The notes under the pieces are model-generated. The model made no database searches. It saw nothing but the letters and a program-made list of their open reading frames with translations, and was not told the DNA's origin. DNA of 64,000 nucleotides from Sympetrum striolatum (lineage: Eukaryota > Arthropoda > Insecta > Odonata > Libellulidae): assembly GCA_947579665.1 (NCBI GenBank), contig OX388347.1:23738562-23802561 (forward strand), written 5' to 3'. This document shows, one piece after another, positions 41,891 through 55,060 of the stretch. Position 1 is the stretch's first letter. Each line of letters begins with the position of its first letter. The translations under genes were made by a program, and so were the position numbers.

Positions 41891-44662
41891 ATAAAAAATA
41901 ATGAATGAGCCACCTGAAAAGTGAAGATCAATCCTTCATTATCACAACACATGGACCTAGTGACGAAGGAGTTATAAGTCATATATTGCTTACACCGGGA
42001 AAATATTCTCAAAAACCAATTTCTGTAAACTTAGAACGACAATATCATCAAATATTTTTTTCTGAGCTCGATCATACGAAATTTTTAAAGCCAATAGTTA
42101 GGAAAAACCAAATTCAAATAAATTACTTCCGGTTTAAAAGGCATTTACCAAAATTAACTGCTTAACAGTTGTGATCATCTTATATTTTTGAAAGAAAACA
42201 TCATTAAACCATCATTTAGAAATGGAAAAATTAAATTTAAGGAATGCATTCTTTCGTACACGACATTTTAACAACAGAAATTTTGCCTAAGCAACATTAT
42301 TGTGCAATATACTAGAGGATTTTATCGAATAGGGAAGCGAAACATCCCATCTTACTCCTACATAGTTTATTTAAATGAAATAAGAACCCAATATTATGCA
42401 CAGAGTTACATGTTCCGATAGTAAAATATACTCCTATGCTAGAATAAATTCATTCAACCGCAATACACTTTTGATTTGAGAATATTTTAATTATCTTCCC
42501 TGCGTATCATAATATGTAACTGCAAAAGAATGACAATGGACAAAAACAAAAAATCCGATTGGGAATGCTTAATTTTTCATTTCTAATATGACACAAGCAA
42601 TTTACTAAACCAACTTAAAATGTAAGCTAAGTTATAGAGCAGAATGAATCTCTATCTTGAGCTATATATCAAGTGCAAGATATATTTTTCTATGTTAAGC
42701 TTAAACCACGAGTTACGAATACTTCACTTTTGAATATATACAGGGGTCACTTTTAGTATCGCTTATTTTGCTTTTCCGAATAGCATTAAGAAAGGAAGAC
42801 AAGATTTGGGCAAGAGGAAGTGTCCCGCAATGGTCGAGACTTAAGAAATATATGCAATTATGATGTTGAATTTCCTGTGAATATGACAAAACTGGATATG
42901 ACATTGGTACTGAGAAGAAGGGAGCCGAGGATGGAGAGAAAAGAGGACGACACGAGAGATGCAGTTATGCCACCGTTTCGACACCTCGTTATTCGGAGAG
43001 GCGAGAAATGCTGTGTGAGGAGGCGATGGAGCGACACCGGCGGGCAGTTTAGTAACCTGACCGTGGGAAAAATTGCCACCGCAGACACCAGAGAGATGAA
43101 ACCGAAGAGAGATGTTTTTAGCAGCCTCCTACGTATGGACATCTAGCCCTTTAGCGGGTTCTAGAGAAATGGACCGTCTCGGAAGAAAGAGGACAGAAAT
43201 TAATTCAGAAAACAATACTCGGTGTCATACTGGTTTACATTACAAGTGATATTAATGATCCATGGATTAAAACGGACGAGCAATAAAATATGTTGACGAT
43301 AGCATTAATTAATGTGATTATTAAAGTGAAAGACTAGGAATGGCAGCATGTTTCCAAGTCATATTTTCTTGATATGAAGATTTCACGATATGAAAGATCT
43401 CAAGAATATTTTATAACAATATTGTCTATCAATATTAAATGCTAATGAAAAATTAAATTATGAAAAAGAGAATTATTCAGGGATTAATTTCAAAATTTAA
43501 GAAAATCATTTTACAGAAAAAGAATAATAGTTTACAAACAAAGTAAATGGAATTCTTTCCTTTATATTCTGAGTAATGTGGCATAAAGAGGATTTTACTG
43601 TGAAACTAAAACCGCCGTGCGCCGGTTACTTACTTAATATAAGTTACGAAATGATAAGTTAGATACAAATGAAGAATATTCTATGAAATTATTTACAATC
43701 GATATTCTCGATACGAGACAATGGTAGGAAATAAATATTATTCGATTTCGAAGAAAATGAGATTAAAATTTAAAGCTTCACATATGAATTAAAGGAAAAT
43801 GTTGCAACTCATACTATAATTTTTTTGAATTTAAATTGAATTTTGGAACATCTAAGATTTATTCTTAATAAAATATTATTTAAAATAGAGAGAAACAAAA
43901 ACAAAAGTAAATTAACAACGGAAAAAATTCCTTACATTTCCGACAATTCTTCTACCAAAGTTAGCTAAAAAATCGTTATCAACTCCTCATCTAAATGCTA
44001 AAGACACGAGCCAACAATGAAGGAGAGCTTCGGATAAAAAATAAATCTCCAAAGAAAGAAAACTACATGGATACGACTCGCGACAAAAAGGATAATAATT
44101 CCTTCCCGCCAATGGAACGGTTCGAGGCGGAATGAATTTCTAAAGATCGACACCGGCGCCCGAGTAAAAACACTTCACAAACAAAATGAAAAAATAAACC
44201 GCATATCATCCTCGTGTAACTGTTCGCTGCACGTGCGTGAATAGCATCGCAAGCACACATAAAATGCCTTGTAAATTACCCCCGACACTTCCAGCCCCAT
44301 CATTTCCCCGTAAAACTATTCACTGCAAGTGGATTCCTTTTAAAATAATCAGATCTATTTCCAAAGGGTATTACTATCGCGGCGCATGGTACGGCGTTCG
44401 ATTCGTGGATGGATGAAAATGATTGATAGCGCAGAGCGGAGCTCTTTGACATCATATCTAACACGTTTCCCGAGCACCTTGGACCGCATTCAATGGGGCT
44501 GGCCTCGACGCGATGGCTCGCACCAACTATGGAACGAGTTGGAGTGGGGGACGAGAGAATGAAAAGGGGGGAGGGACCTCCACCCATTCCGGGGAAGTTT
44601 CAGCGGTACCCGGATCCCCCGTCGCGAATCGGTAATAGACGTAGCGATCGTCCGTCAGGAGA

Positions 44663-44714
44663 GGGAGGGCGTGGGCGAGGGAGAGATAGGGGAGAGGGAG
44701 AGATAGGGGAAGGG
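44663..44714 (+). repeat. G-quadruplex-prone purine repeat
   Basis: The first 19 bases read GGGAGGGCGTGGGCGAGGG, four G3 runs with loops of 1, 3 and 3, a canonical quadruplex motif. They continue into two copies of a 17-bp GAGGGAGAGATAGGGGA-type unit and a further GGG run. In total there are eight runs of three or more Gs within 52 bases, all on the plus strand. The tract lies in a purine-rich island at about 44290-44770. Whether it folds or acts in transcription or replication is not shown by sequence alone. Confidence 0.8.
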
Positions 44715-46342
44715 AGAGAAAGGACGGTCGTCTAAGAAAGGATGAAAGGGGGGTTTAAATGAGGGGAAAAGGGACTGGACGATGGTATCGTAAATGAAAT
44801 GTATGAATGCAGTGTTTGAAGTAATCAGGAGTTGAATCCCTAAATAGAAGAGGGGTGTGCTTTCCCTATATAAAATTATGGCAAGGGAGTTACTAATTTT
44901 ACGGATGATGCAGATGTGAACGAAACCTAAGTAACGAATTTCAGATTGAAATTAAATACAATTTCATTATATTCACTTTCTACTATACATTATCTCCCGA
45001 GAACCAATATATACTTCGAAAGGGATTTACAAAATTGATTTTGGTAAAGCAAAGATACCCAAGCTAAGGCCGGAGCCAATGATTTACCTTCTGTTAACTC
45101 TTCTCCACTCTAAAGCGTTTAAATATGCGAGAACATTATGGAAAAAAACATGTGTAATAAGCTCTTTCAAAATACTTCAGGTTAGACTTGAACCATTCCA
45201 AATTCTACAAAGTCAAATTTGGTGCTCTCATTCATGTGAAACAACTAAAAGAAACGATTTGAAACTTAATTCAACTGGTATCATTACTTCAGAAAAAATG
45301 ATGCAATATTGTACGTATTTTCAAGTTTATTCTTCGCAAGTTTTAATATGTCCTGTCAACTGCAATATTTAGGAACGAAAACGAACATTTCGCAGACATT
45401 TTTCATGAATTTCCGCAACCATAGAGTTTGACTTTTGAGTAGCCGACAGTTCCACTTTCCGTAGAGTTTTGTGCAGAGAGTACATTCATTTAAGTATTTG
45501 CGATCATTAAAAAGGAGCGAAGGCAGGTTTTGTGATTAAATCGTGATCCTTAGTGTGATGTGTAAAAATTACATATGTGGATGTGAGAATCCGAGAACAT
45601 TCAAATAAGGACAGGAAAATAAAGGGTACTTAAAAGCTGATTCCATATTACGGGCAATTATTCATAGAGCACCAGATCGACAGGAAAAGTGATAATTAAG
45701 GATTAACCCTTTCAATTTGATAACCGACGAATGTCGATCGAATTTTCTTTATTTTTATCCAAGTACGCGCTAATTGGTTACGTGCGATGATAAAAGGTGA
45801 ACAGTTTTTCAAAAAATAATCGAAGGGCTCCAAATTCCATAGTCCCTGAACAACGCAGGTTTAAAATTAGGCATAAAACAAGTTAAAGCGCGGTGATGGG
45901 TTTTCACTTGGAATTCGAAATTCACTATTTATATTTATTGAACGTTTGCTTATCTTTGGTATACACTATAAATAGTCATTCATGTTTGAACTGAATGTAC
46001 ACACCTTAAATGAATTCATAGAAGAGAAATAACTTATTTGGTTTAAAAGAGTGCAAAACAAACAGTCTCGCACAACTCAAAGGATGAAATACAGTACAAA
46101 TTAAAAGGATACGCAAAAATCATAATTTATAAAGCAAAATATTTAAGAAATTTAAAACAGATATAATGCAAAAATGGGGAATATAAGAAGACACTGACGA
46201 TTGTTAGTTCGAGGAGTATTATTATTTTAAACTTATAATCTGAATTAACCATAAACTGAAATTTCGTCACAATAATCAAATGAACAATCAAAACGTGATA
46301 TAGAAAGAAATCCTAGATGCATTACAAAACATAGAGAAAAAA

Positions 46343-46377
46343 TCTACTACAAAAAGTATCCGGTTTTCGTAGTAGTA
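46343..46377. repeat. Hairpin overlapping the SINE tail
   Basis: CTACTAC and AAAA at 46344-46355 pair with TTTT and GTAGTAG at 46364-46375, with one bulge. The left arm lies just outside the SINE tail, so the tail and flank together form a stem. This could reflect a target rich in the same triplet, or a tail that extends further than annotated. Confidence 0.5.
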
Positions 46378-46503
46378 GAAATATTTTTAAAAAAGCTTCG
46401 ACAGTTGAGGTAATTTCCCACACATGGGTCACCATTGAGAATCGAAGCTGGGACATCTATCATCAAAGGCGAACGCGAAACTCCCTTTAGCTACACAAGA
46501 GCT
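46369..46503 (-). mobile_element. tRNA-derived SINE with CTA-repeat tail
   Basis: On the minus strand the head has an A-box-like TGTAGCTAAAGGG (46483-46495) and a B-box-like AGCTTCGATTCTC (46437-46449). Their starts are 46 bases apart, the geometry of a tRNA gene. An anticodon-arm-like stretch lies between them. The head runs into a unique body (GGTGACCCATGTGTGGGAAA), then CTGTCGAAGC, a T/A-rich stretch and a short CTA-repeat tail ending near 46369. The same 3' part occurs as a truncated copy at 60857-60921, so this is a repeat family and not a single tRNA gene. The target duplication here is unclear (at best a GAAAA-type match). The acceptor and T stems are degenerate, so a working tRNA is unlikely. 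Confidence 0.65.
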
Positions 46504-48350
46504 TTTCATTTTTTTCTTTCCGTAATATAGTATAATAAGAGTTCTAATAGCCGTGCTCGAAAAATTCTTTGCGAAGGACTAACCCTTATTAATCCAGCAT
46601 GAAACTAGCCCAATTAGACCCAGTAAGCTCACAAGATATATTGCAAAAGAGAAAAGGTCCAGCGACGAATCACGGTGGGCTTAACGTCAGATCACAATTC
46701 GAGTAAAAAAATCTAACCGGAACACCGTTCCGGTCCCAATACTCAACTGAATACTTCTCAGGTTCACACTGCATTCACATGAGGAAATCACAAATGCAAA
46801 AGTCAAAGAAACAGGGAAGTTAGATTGGATGAAAGATAAAACGCGGAAAGACATAGGAATCTCTTCACTTATACTCTTACTATGGATTCACCAGTTCATT
46901 CTAGACTTCTTCCCTAGTTCTCACCCACCAACTCCAGTAGAATGCATCGCATCATGCCAGAAGAACAACACCTTCCTTCTTTTCCCTCCATTTCTTTTGA
47001 TCACGTCGGATGAGTAACACGGCCACGGAAGCCGCATAGCTTCACGTATTGCGGGTGGAAAAGAAAGAGCATTGAGAAGATAATGGCTAGGGGTACACCG
47101 AAGGGCGAGGGGCATCGCCCCTGCACGCGCCCACTATCCTCCGGATAAAAAGCCGAGACAACGGGAGTTTCATTGCTCCTTCCAATTACTTCACCGATTT
47201 CATCTTCCTATTCCCTGGAATCCGCTCTAAATAAACCCTTTCACTTCCACCAAAAAGAAGAATTGGTGAGATTTTCCACGTAACGTTATCACTATCAACT
47301 CATCCCGACGAATTCTTCAAAATCAACAACCGAAGTATAGGATTCTCGACTTTCGAAACTGTTCCAGAATCACTTCAAAAGGTGAATAAAAGATCATCCG
47401 TTAATAAAATACAAGTTTAAAGGCATTGAAGCATCAATCACGCTATAAGTGATGCCGTAATAAAATTCTGCTAAGAAGATGAAACTAAAATTCGATAATA
47501 CAACATTGGCTTTCTTCTTTTTCTTCCAGTACATCTACATACACCCTAATTAAGGAAGAAACTATAGCTGGAAATATCGTGATAGATTAAAGATTCAGTG
47601 CAGTAACCCAATACGTTTCATTGCTAACACTCTTATATAGAAGAATTTCAGTGAAAATGAGTCATTCCCAAACAACCTTATAAACAAAATACCCTCGCGA
47701 TGACAAAGCAAGGTTTGCTAATCCAAATCTTTCACATCTTTCACCTAAAAGCTAAAAAAAAAATTCATAAAAGATGCAACGGTGCTATAACACGTGATGA
47801 AACTGACGTGAATGCCGCTTTCTTCGAGGCTATATCAGCCCCAAAATTATTATCACCTCAAGCTTATAGACAGGGCTTCTACGTCATTACATTCTATGTT
47901 AACCTATAGATCGTAATACGTATAAACATTCTATCATGTCTTGCAATCAAAAATGAATACCCCAAAATATATCAATTTATTATTACATCAGGCTACTACG
48001 AAAACGTGACGAAACAATGAAATTTTTAACATACACATATACCGTAAGACCAGGATACCCAAGGCAAATTCTAATCCTACAGCAAGGGTACAGTGGTAGT
48101 ACATCTATTGGAATCTATTAGTTGGAACTATCTTGAGGAAAGTTCCGATTCCAACCTCTCTGACTTCATAGATAAAGGTTAATTGAAAAGATAACAAAAT
48201 CATTCAAAGGTAAATTTAAACTCAAAGTAGATAAAAACGATCATAAATTCACTTATGATTCGGTAAATTTTGATGTAATATATACGAAGATTGAGCCGTT
48301 AAAACTAGCATTCCTGGAATTACATTAATAAAAAATTAAGCCATATCAAT

Positions 48351-48380
48351 AAGTAGTAAAGTATATATACTTTACTACTT
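48351..48380. repeat. 30-bp perfect palindrome
   Basis: AAGTAGTAAAGTATA is followed directly by its reverse complement TATACTTTACTACTT. The 3' flank carries a further partial echo (ACTTTATTATATACTTTAA). Confidence 0.9.
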
Positions 48381-48829
48381 ACTTTATTATATACTTTAAA
48401 TTGATGTATCAATTTTTATTCGTGCAGGATCACGACTAGAATGACTTAAAGATATTAAGAAAACATAAGACACTGTCAAAGCATAAGAAATCTAACTCAT
48501 AAATTTAAAGGTTAAAAAATTCCAGAGTTGCTAACTATTGAGTCAATTCCTACCATAAATCCTTCTTTAACAATGAATGTTGCACACAATTGCAGACATT
48601 AAAGATACATTTTTTCTATAAAATTTCAAGTCTTATTCTTTTGTGAATACTGATTAACATCAGCCTCTACTTAGAACTAGATGGAAATTGGTCATGCTTA
48701 AGGTATTATGTGTAGAGGAATTATGAAGAAGATAATAGCGGTAATCGCTGCGGGATCATAGACGAACATAGCAAGGGAAAGCACGCTGCGGAAACGCTGG
48801 AGAGGAAAGGCATGTTTTTAGCTCGTTGG

Positions 48830-48849
48830 GTGGATGATTCATCATCCAC
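48830..48849. repeat. Short perfect hairpin
   Basis: GTGGATGAT pairs with ATCATCCAC across two bases. It lies in a small GC-richer patch (about 48740-48900). Confidence 0.55.
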
Positions 48850-49874
48850 GAGGGATAGCCGTGATTGTTCGGAAGGGATGGGCGCATACATCACAATATC
48901 AAAATAATTGTAGATGATGGTGAGTTATTACATACAATTTCTTGATTACATCATTTCCTTATCTTATCCTTCGAAATCTAAGTCATTATTTTCATTTCGA
49001 TCACAATGAAGCTCCGAGAGAGGCTAAAAAACAAATATTGATACATTTGTTTAACCCACTCTGTTTCATTATTAGCAAACCTTTATGTATTAAAACACCC
49101 TAAAACGAATTTTTGCTAAACAATCATTTATATAAAGTATAATAACACAATTAACACAAAGAAGCTTTAGTGCGAATATTTTATTTCATAGTGTTGATAA
49201 TTGTGGCATTGTAATAATGTAGAACTATAATATCTCTCCTGCAGTTACAAATAAAAATAAGCCCATCGCCAACTTTTAACATTTCCTCTTAAAGCTGAAA
49301 AATATACCATACACCCCATTGCATCACATGATTCTTTCATCTTCATTCACTAGCTACATATTGTTCGACAACCTGACCCTCTCCGCATACCTTCCCATAC
49401 CCACACAATTGCCCCTTCACACCCTCTTCACTCCTCCGCCGCTGAAAATCTCTCCCGCAACCACGCCGCGTCATTCGGTGGCTTTTGTGTCGGCCACATT
49501 TCCCTGCCGTCAGATAGGTCGACGGTTGGGTCGAATGCGTTCCGTCCGCCGCACCGCTGGCCGCACTCAGCACGCAGGTTCACCCATCCGGCTAATCCAA
49601 AGTCCGCTCCCGGCTAACTCCGTAACCTCCGGCACGGTAATTTGCCACTCTTTTCGCCCCGTGAATCCTTGTTCCGCGATTTCTTCATAAGAATTAACGA
49701 TCTGATAAGCTCCGTGACTTCCTAGGAGAATTACGAGACACGGGAGATAACCCCGTCACGTGCATTCGGAAACAATGCGCGGGCATTCTCTCGGAAGTTA
49801 TTCAACTAGAGTTCTACGGAGCGCGCATGTGGTGCAGTTAAGAGGAGTTTGGATGTTTTAAAACGTCCGTTGAA

Positions 49875-49917
49875 GGGCCAAGACGGAGGTTCGTGCTGAC
49901 GTCGCAGATTCAAATCT
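49875..49917 (+). other. tRNA-like fossil, possible SINE head
   Basis: GGGCCAAGACGG (49875-49886) fits the A-box consensus at 11 of 12 positions. GATTCAAATCT (49907-49917) resembles a B box. The spacing (32 bases between starts) is shorter than in a true tRNA. The downstream sequence does not match the SINE at 46.4 kb, so if genuine it belongs to another family. Confidence 0.4.
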
Positions 49918-50819
49918 TGGACGAGCGCTGATGCAAACGCTTGCAATCTTTTAGGCGCCGAGACGAAACGCGCACAAAAAATGTAATCCATACAGAGCTT
50001 CCGGAAACATTCTGAGCAGTGGGCAAGTACTTCAGAGGAGTAGGCAATCTTTATAACCGGGAAGACCTCTTTACGCTGGCCAAAGGTATAGTTACGAGGC
50101 TAAGATGGATAATTGAAATGATTATGGTCACTGTTTTATGAATGAAAGACAAAAAATACTTACTTTCATTTCTCGCAAAGATAATGACAAGATGACGAGT
50201 CAGATGAAAGAAAAACATAATCTGAGATTAGGAGTGAATAATCCGAAGGGTAGATAGAAAGAAAATATTGGATTTGAAAAGTACACATAATTATGCATCT
50301 ACTTTTCTACATCTACCAGAGATAAAACTTTGATATTTCCAATTTAAAATTACTTCGTCGAATCCAATTTTTTTCAGATTCCGCTTATGTGATATCACGA
50401 AACCATTCACTATTGCTCAAGAATTCCATTGCGCCATAGTTTTTCGTGTTTAGGACAAACCTCTCTTGTCACCTGATGATGGGGAAACGGGTTCTAAATA
50501 GGAATCATACCATAAAAGTACTACTAAAAATCCATGAGAATTTTATAACATTAATGTATACTTTAAGTCCGGATCTTACGGCTTCTGAATGAGTATAAAT
50601 ATTTTATTTCGCAATCAGAGTGGACTCTTGCCCAATGTTTTCAACGAAAAATTTAAAATAATCCTGCAAGCGATTTACATGAGAAAACATCATAGAATAG
50701 GAAATCATGGATTAGACGAGTCAAAAAAAATCCACAAGGCTACCAGGCGAATGCTACGGCAAATGGACTTTGAAAAAGTAACGAGAAGGCTAGATTAATA
50801 GCAGTCATCTAAGAGTGAC

Positions 50820-52720
50820 TCACGAGGGAAGGGGAAATATTCGCACAAGGACTGGGTAAAGCCCACGGGTCACACGAGGAAATAGCAAAAGCCGCGGGCC
50901 CAACATTCGGCTGCGTCCGGAGTCGTCATGAGGGAGTTATTTACGACCTTCGCGGGAGGGAGATGACCGCCCAAAGGAACACCTCTGAGGAGAGGGGGCA
51001 CCTCTCGCGGGGGCGGGAGAAGGGGGAGAGGCGTGGCGCGATGGACGTAGGTGGACGGGCACCCTCCGGAGCGCGACGAATCCATGCTAATCGTTCTGCC
51101 GTGTCTCAGGAACGGCGTGATTAAGCGGTGGTCATCCATAAGAACGCCGGGAGGGACGTGGAAGAGGTGAGGGAGAAAATCTGGGAGCAGCGAAAGAGGC
51201 GGGAGATGGATATGAAAGGGGTGCGGCGGAGGCAGGGGAAGTAAGGGGACGTCGTGGGGAGATCCCCGGCAACATTTGCATCCCTTTCCCACATCAGGAA
51301 CACCGTTTCGGGGGTGAAAAAGATTAAGAGAGGGGAGGAGGCCGAACATAAAGCAAAGATATGAAGGACAGATTCTCCTGCGAGGTTCGGGACCTGCGTT
51401 AACTTGTCAAACGGCACCGAAAAGTGATCGAGAGGGGAAGAAAAGAAATAGATGGAAATAAAAGGAAATAAGGATGAGCAGGAAAAGAAGGAAAATAGAA
51501 ATGGAAAAGAATTGCTTCCAAAAAACATAAGGTATGGAGAATATCTGGAGAGACAACAGGAATTGATGAAAGAAATTACAGAACTAATCAATTGTAGATC
51601 GGTTACGTAAGGAAGAAAATAAATTATCCCAAGGAAAAAACTTTTAAGTAAAGCTCAGCGGTTATGCTAACGGTGCCTACAATTAATGTAGTCTGCAAAG
51701 AAGATTTATTAAAACAATGTTTTGAGACGTACAATTTGTAAATAAATCAATAACTTTAAATATTATAATTTACTATTTGTCACCACCAGGACGCACTTTT
51801 ATCACAAAAAAAAATGCTAACTGATTAGATGACAATGCACTGTAGGAAAATACCTGATTATAATTATTCATAAATCGCCTGATCATATTTAAAAAGTATC
51901 TTTTAGTCTTAATTTAAAGAAAAAATATTTAAGGAAATATCGACAAATGCGTATACCTTCGCATGTGCACTCGATATAGAAATAAAAAGACTTATTTACA
52001 TTATTAAATAGCACTTAAAATAAGACGAATTTAATTTTCTCGAAGAATGTTCCTTAATGAAATAAAGCGGGACAAGAAGCTTGATATACATCACAATTAT
52101 AACTTCAGAAAGCTAATCAAAGCTACTCCCTTACGCTGACCACAGAATGCCAAGTTTCAATCTTATCTACTGAGATTTCACATTTAGATGGCTATTTAAG
52201 GCAATGAGACTGAGAAATGAAATATCGAACAGGAATAAATTTGGACGAAGGTAGAGAAATAGTAAAAGGGGCAGAGAAAGAGAAGGAAAAGTAGAAAGAG
52301 CAGAGAGCGTAAAACGGGATAAAGAGGGAGAGAGGAGGGAAGATAAGGGGAGGGTAGCGCTTCATCATGTTAATGTGCTCATCCCCTCCAGGCAGACACA
52401 CATCATTTGCAGGCGTGGGCTTGATTCACGGCCTCTCAGGACCCGCCTCTCCCTCCGCCTCTATTCCACACACATATGTGAGGAGAGAATCTGGGAGGAG
52501 TGAGAAACGGTAGCCGGGCAACCGGAGAGGCGTCGAAGACGAGGGAATGAAAATTAGACAGTAATCCCGAGGAGAGAGCACAAGACAATGGCAGAGAACT
52601 TTTTCGGGGAAGATGAGTAGAGGTCGCGAGGAGGTGTCAAAATTTGGGGGACTTCCCGCTGGATGGAGGGACGCGATGAGGATGCGGAGGCGCGAGATAG
52701 GTGTGGGAATAAACACCCGG
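50820..52720. other. Two strongly purine-rich islands
   Basis: The stretches at 50820-51480 and 52210-52720 are G/A-rich on the plus strand, with G-runs at about 50990-51030 (GGGGGCGGGAGAAGGGGG). The 159- and 156-codon minus frames are Pro/Ser/Phe-rich readings of the complementary polypyrimidine strand. Confidence 0.45.
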
Positions 52721-53281
52721 ATCTGACCCTTGCAATTTCTTCTTGAGCAGCTATGGAATCGGAACAGCCACGACTTCCTGTGTTTGCTTTTAAGCGGTGT
52801 ACTAGGTTAAATCTCGAACGAGATGAATAAATTTGGAAAGTGGAGCGGATTAAGTCATTAAATTTCCCAGACTGAATATTCCTTTGCACCCAAATTTTAA
52901 GAGATTGAAATTAACTCAAAAAATTCATGAGGTATTGTTGAAACTTCAAAATCAGTTACTTAATTTGATATGGCGAATTTATAAGGATGTCGATATGGTA
53001 TTAACACTACAATGGAATACGCTACATGCATAAACGTTCCTACAAAAATATTGAGACAGCGAGAAAACTATCTCTTTCATCACATCAAACACTGAAATAA
53101 TGCGAAGGATCAACTCTCGGGCACAAAGCAAACTTCTCTGTATCATCAGGTATGACAAAAAATATATAATTAACGAAAGAATGAAACAAACATAACAACG
53201 TCTAATTTACTGTCAACTCTTACGTTTCCAAACAGACGCGTCGTAAATTTTCTCCACTTTCGATCCACGCACTTACTAGCT

Positions 53282-53305
53282 GATTCTTTCCTCACTGAAA
53301 GAATC
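53282..53305. repeat. Short perfect hairpin
   Basis: GATTCTTTC pairs with GAAAGAATC across the 6-base loop CTCACT. It is too short to name, and there is no T-run marking it as a terminator. Confidence 0.55.
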
Positions 53306-54699
53306 TACACATGGTAATCACAGTTTTTCTGAAGGAGATACCACATACTTAAACCAAAAAGGTTGGCTTGGGTTAAAAATACATCGCCGGTGTTTAAGGG
53401 GTGACGTACTCCTTACATAAGCAGTTGATAGGGCAACCATCACCGGGAGACGGCGGTTGAAAGGTCGCTCGGTAATCTGCATACAATAGTCCTCATACAA
53501 TCTTCGAAAAGAAAGGCGAGAAAAATTCTTTTTAGGCGCCGGGGATCTTCCCTTACACAGAGAAAGGGTCAATGAATTCAACCCAAAGCCAGAAGTATAG
53601 ACGACAGGAAATTATAGTGATGACACTCACCGGCTATACGTCGCGACCTCCTTTCTGCATTCAACCGAAGTCCCGACACTTTTGACGCCCAAGGTATTTT
53701 CATTCATTATGTTTCGATGCCTATACGCTAGTTCCAAACCAAACTGTCTTCGAGAGCATCACTTGAATCGTTCAATATCACGAAACATGTAAGATCATCA
53801 CTACTCTATAGCTAATTAATGTTACAACAGTGCACAACAGCATCGGGGTCAAATGTAATTAATTCTTAAGAACAAACAACACACTATCGTGATATGAATT
53901 ACAATGAATAAACAAAAAATAAAGAAAGCATTGGTGAAGGAAAATAAATTTTCTTACAGAAATATTTCTCATAGTTAATAGTTCGCTTCCGTATTCGCTA
54001 ATCTTGCTCCACTAATGCTGTGACAACTTTTATTTTTATGACAGGATTCGTAAACAAAATAAAACTCCAATATTCTCCTTTGCTATATAAAACACGTATA
54101 GGCTGAATTAAGAATGTCACGTAAATATTGTTCCAATATTCACATAGGCTGGAGACATGGCACAACAAAATTTGGAGAACAAGCCAAATTCACTGTGCTC
54201 TAACGAAAGGAATTAAACAATGAGAAGTTCATATAGACAACATTAATCTGAGAGAGAACTCCCTTAATATGCTAGAAATAACTAAAATATAATACCACGA
54301 AATCATATAATCTTGGTCCTTATTTATGCCAACAGTTTTATACCATGCCTTGAACCTAAACAAAAACTGCATACAACCGAGTAAGGGATCATGAGTTTAG
54401 ACAACAAAAAAGATCATCTACGCTTTTTCTAATCATCCCGATTGTATTTTATGGAGTACAGTCATAAAGAAACAATTCACATATTAATTTGGTTAGAAGT
54501 AGGAGAAACAAAAAACATTAAACACCGAATGAATACTATCCACACTTGGAACAATCTTCCATCGTTACATTTACTGATCGTAATGACGTATACAGGTAGA
54601 ACTTGAGTACACATGAACGCACAGGCGGAAAATATATCAAAATTGACGATAGCCTTATGTGATTACAATTGATAGACGGAAACCCATTGGGTGGCTGAT

Positions 54700-55060
54700 G
54701 TAAGGGATGCGATATTGCTGTTCTTCCCATTTCTGGAAAAATGGGGCGAACCAAATTGGGCTCTCTTTCGGCTTATAATCAAGCCGCTCCCTTTTCAAAT
54801 TTCAAAAAGGGCACACCCTACCACGGGTCTCGAATAAAACGATCGTTTCTGACGTAAATGGAGGTGCACGACACAAAGCTATAAAAATTACGGCTTAATG
54901 AGGCGACGAAAGGGAGGACCTGGCAAGGGAACGTATATCAGGCAGGGTTTCGAGGGAAGGAGTCATAAAGGGCAATCGCAATGTCGTGGTGATTCGAAAG
55001 CGGATTCGAGGGGAGGGGGATGCCGATTTTTCAAGAGCGCCGTTTGGGACGGGTCCAAAT
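54700..55060. other. GC-richer island
   Basis: A moderate island ends in GAGGGGAGGGGGATGCC near 55008. No gene is seen. Confidence 0.35.

Larger units (their letters stand above)
41430..44770. other. Three purine-rich islands
   Basis: The islands lie at about 41430-41740, 42790-43190 and 44290-44770. The last contains the quadruplex-prone repeat. Frames of 94 and 108 codons overlap on opposite strands at 42820-43146 and cannot both be real. Neither has recognisable features. Confidence 0.45.
46890..50040. other. GC-rich islands, mixed strand
   Basis: The islands lie at about 46890-47220 and 49380-50040, with a small patch at 48740-48900. Near 47104 GGGGC pairs with GCCCC in a tight hairpin. 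The 123-codon plus frame at 49319-49690 is a C/T-rich Pro/Ser/Leu artefact. Confidence 0.4.

Noticed and set aside
42820..43146. Frames of 108 (plus) and 94 (minus) codons on opposite strands
   Set aside because: They overlap almost completely in a GC-richer island and neither resembles a known protein.
46437..46503. Functional tRNA gene
   Set aside because: A and B boxes are present at the right spacing, but the stems do not close, and the sequence continues into a body and tail shared with another locus. It is a SINE head.
47100..47135. GC hairpin (GGGGC/GCCCC) as a bacterial-type terminator
   Set aside because: There is no T-run and no bacterial gene context. The window is eukaryotic.
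50870..51591. Two overlapping minus-strand frames of 156-159 codons
   Set aside because: They overlap each other in different frames within a G/A-rich tract and are low-complexity Pro/Ser/Phe-rich. This is a composition artefact.
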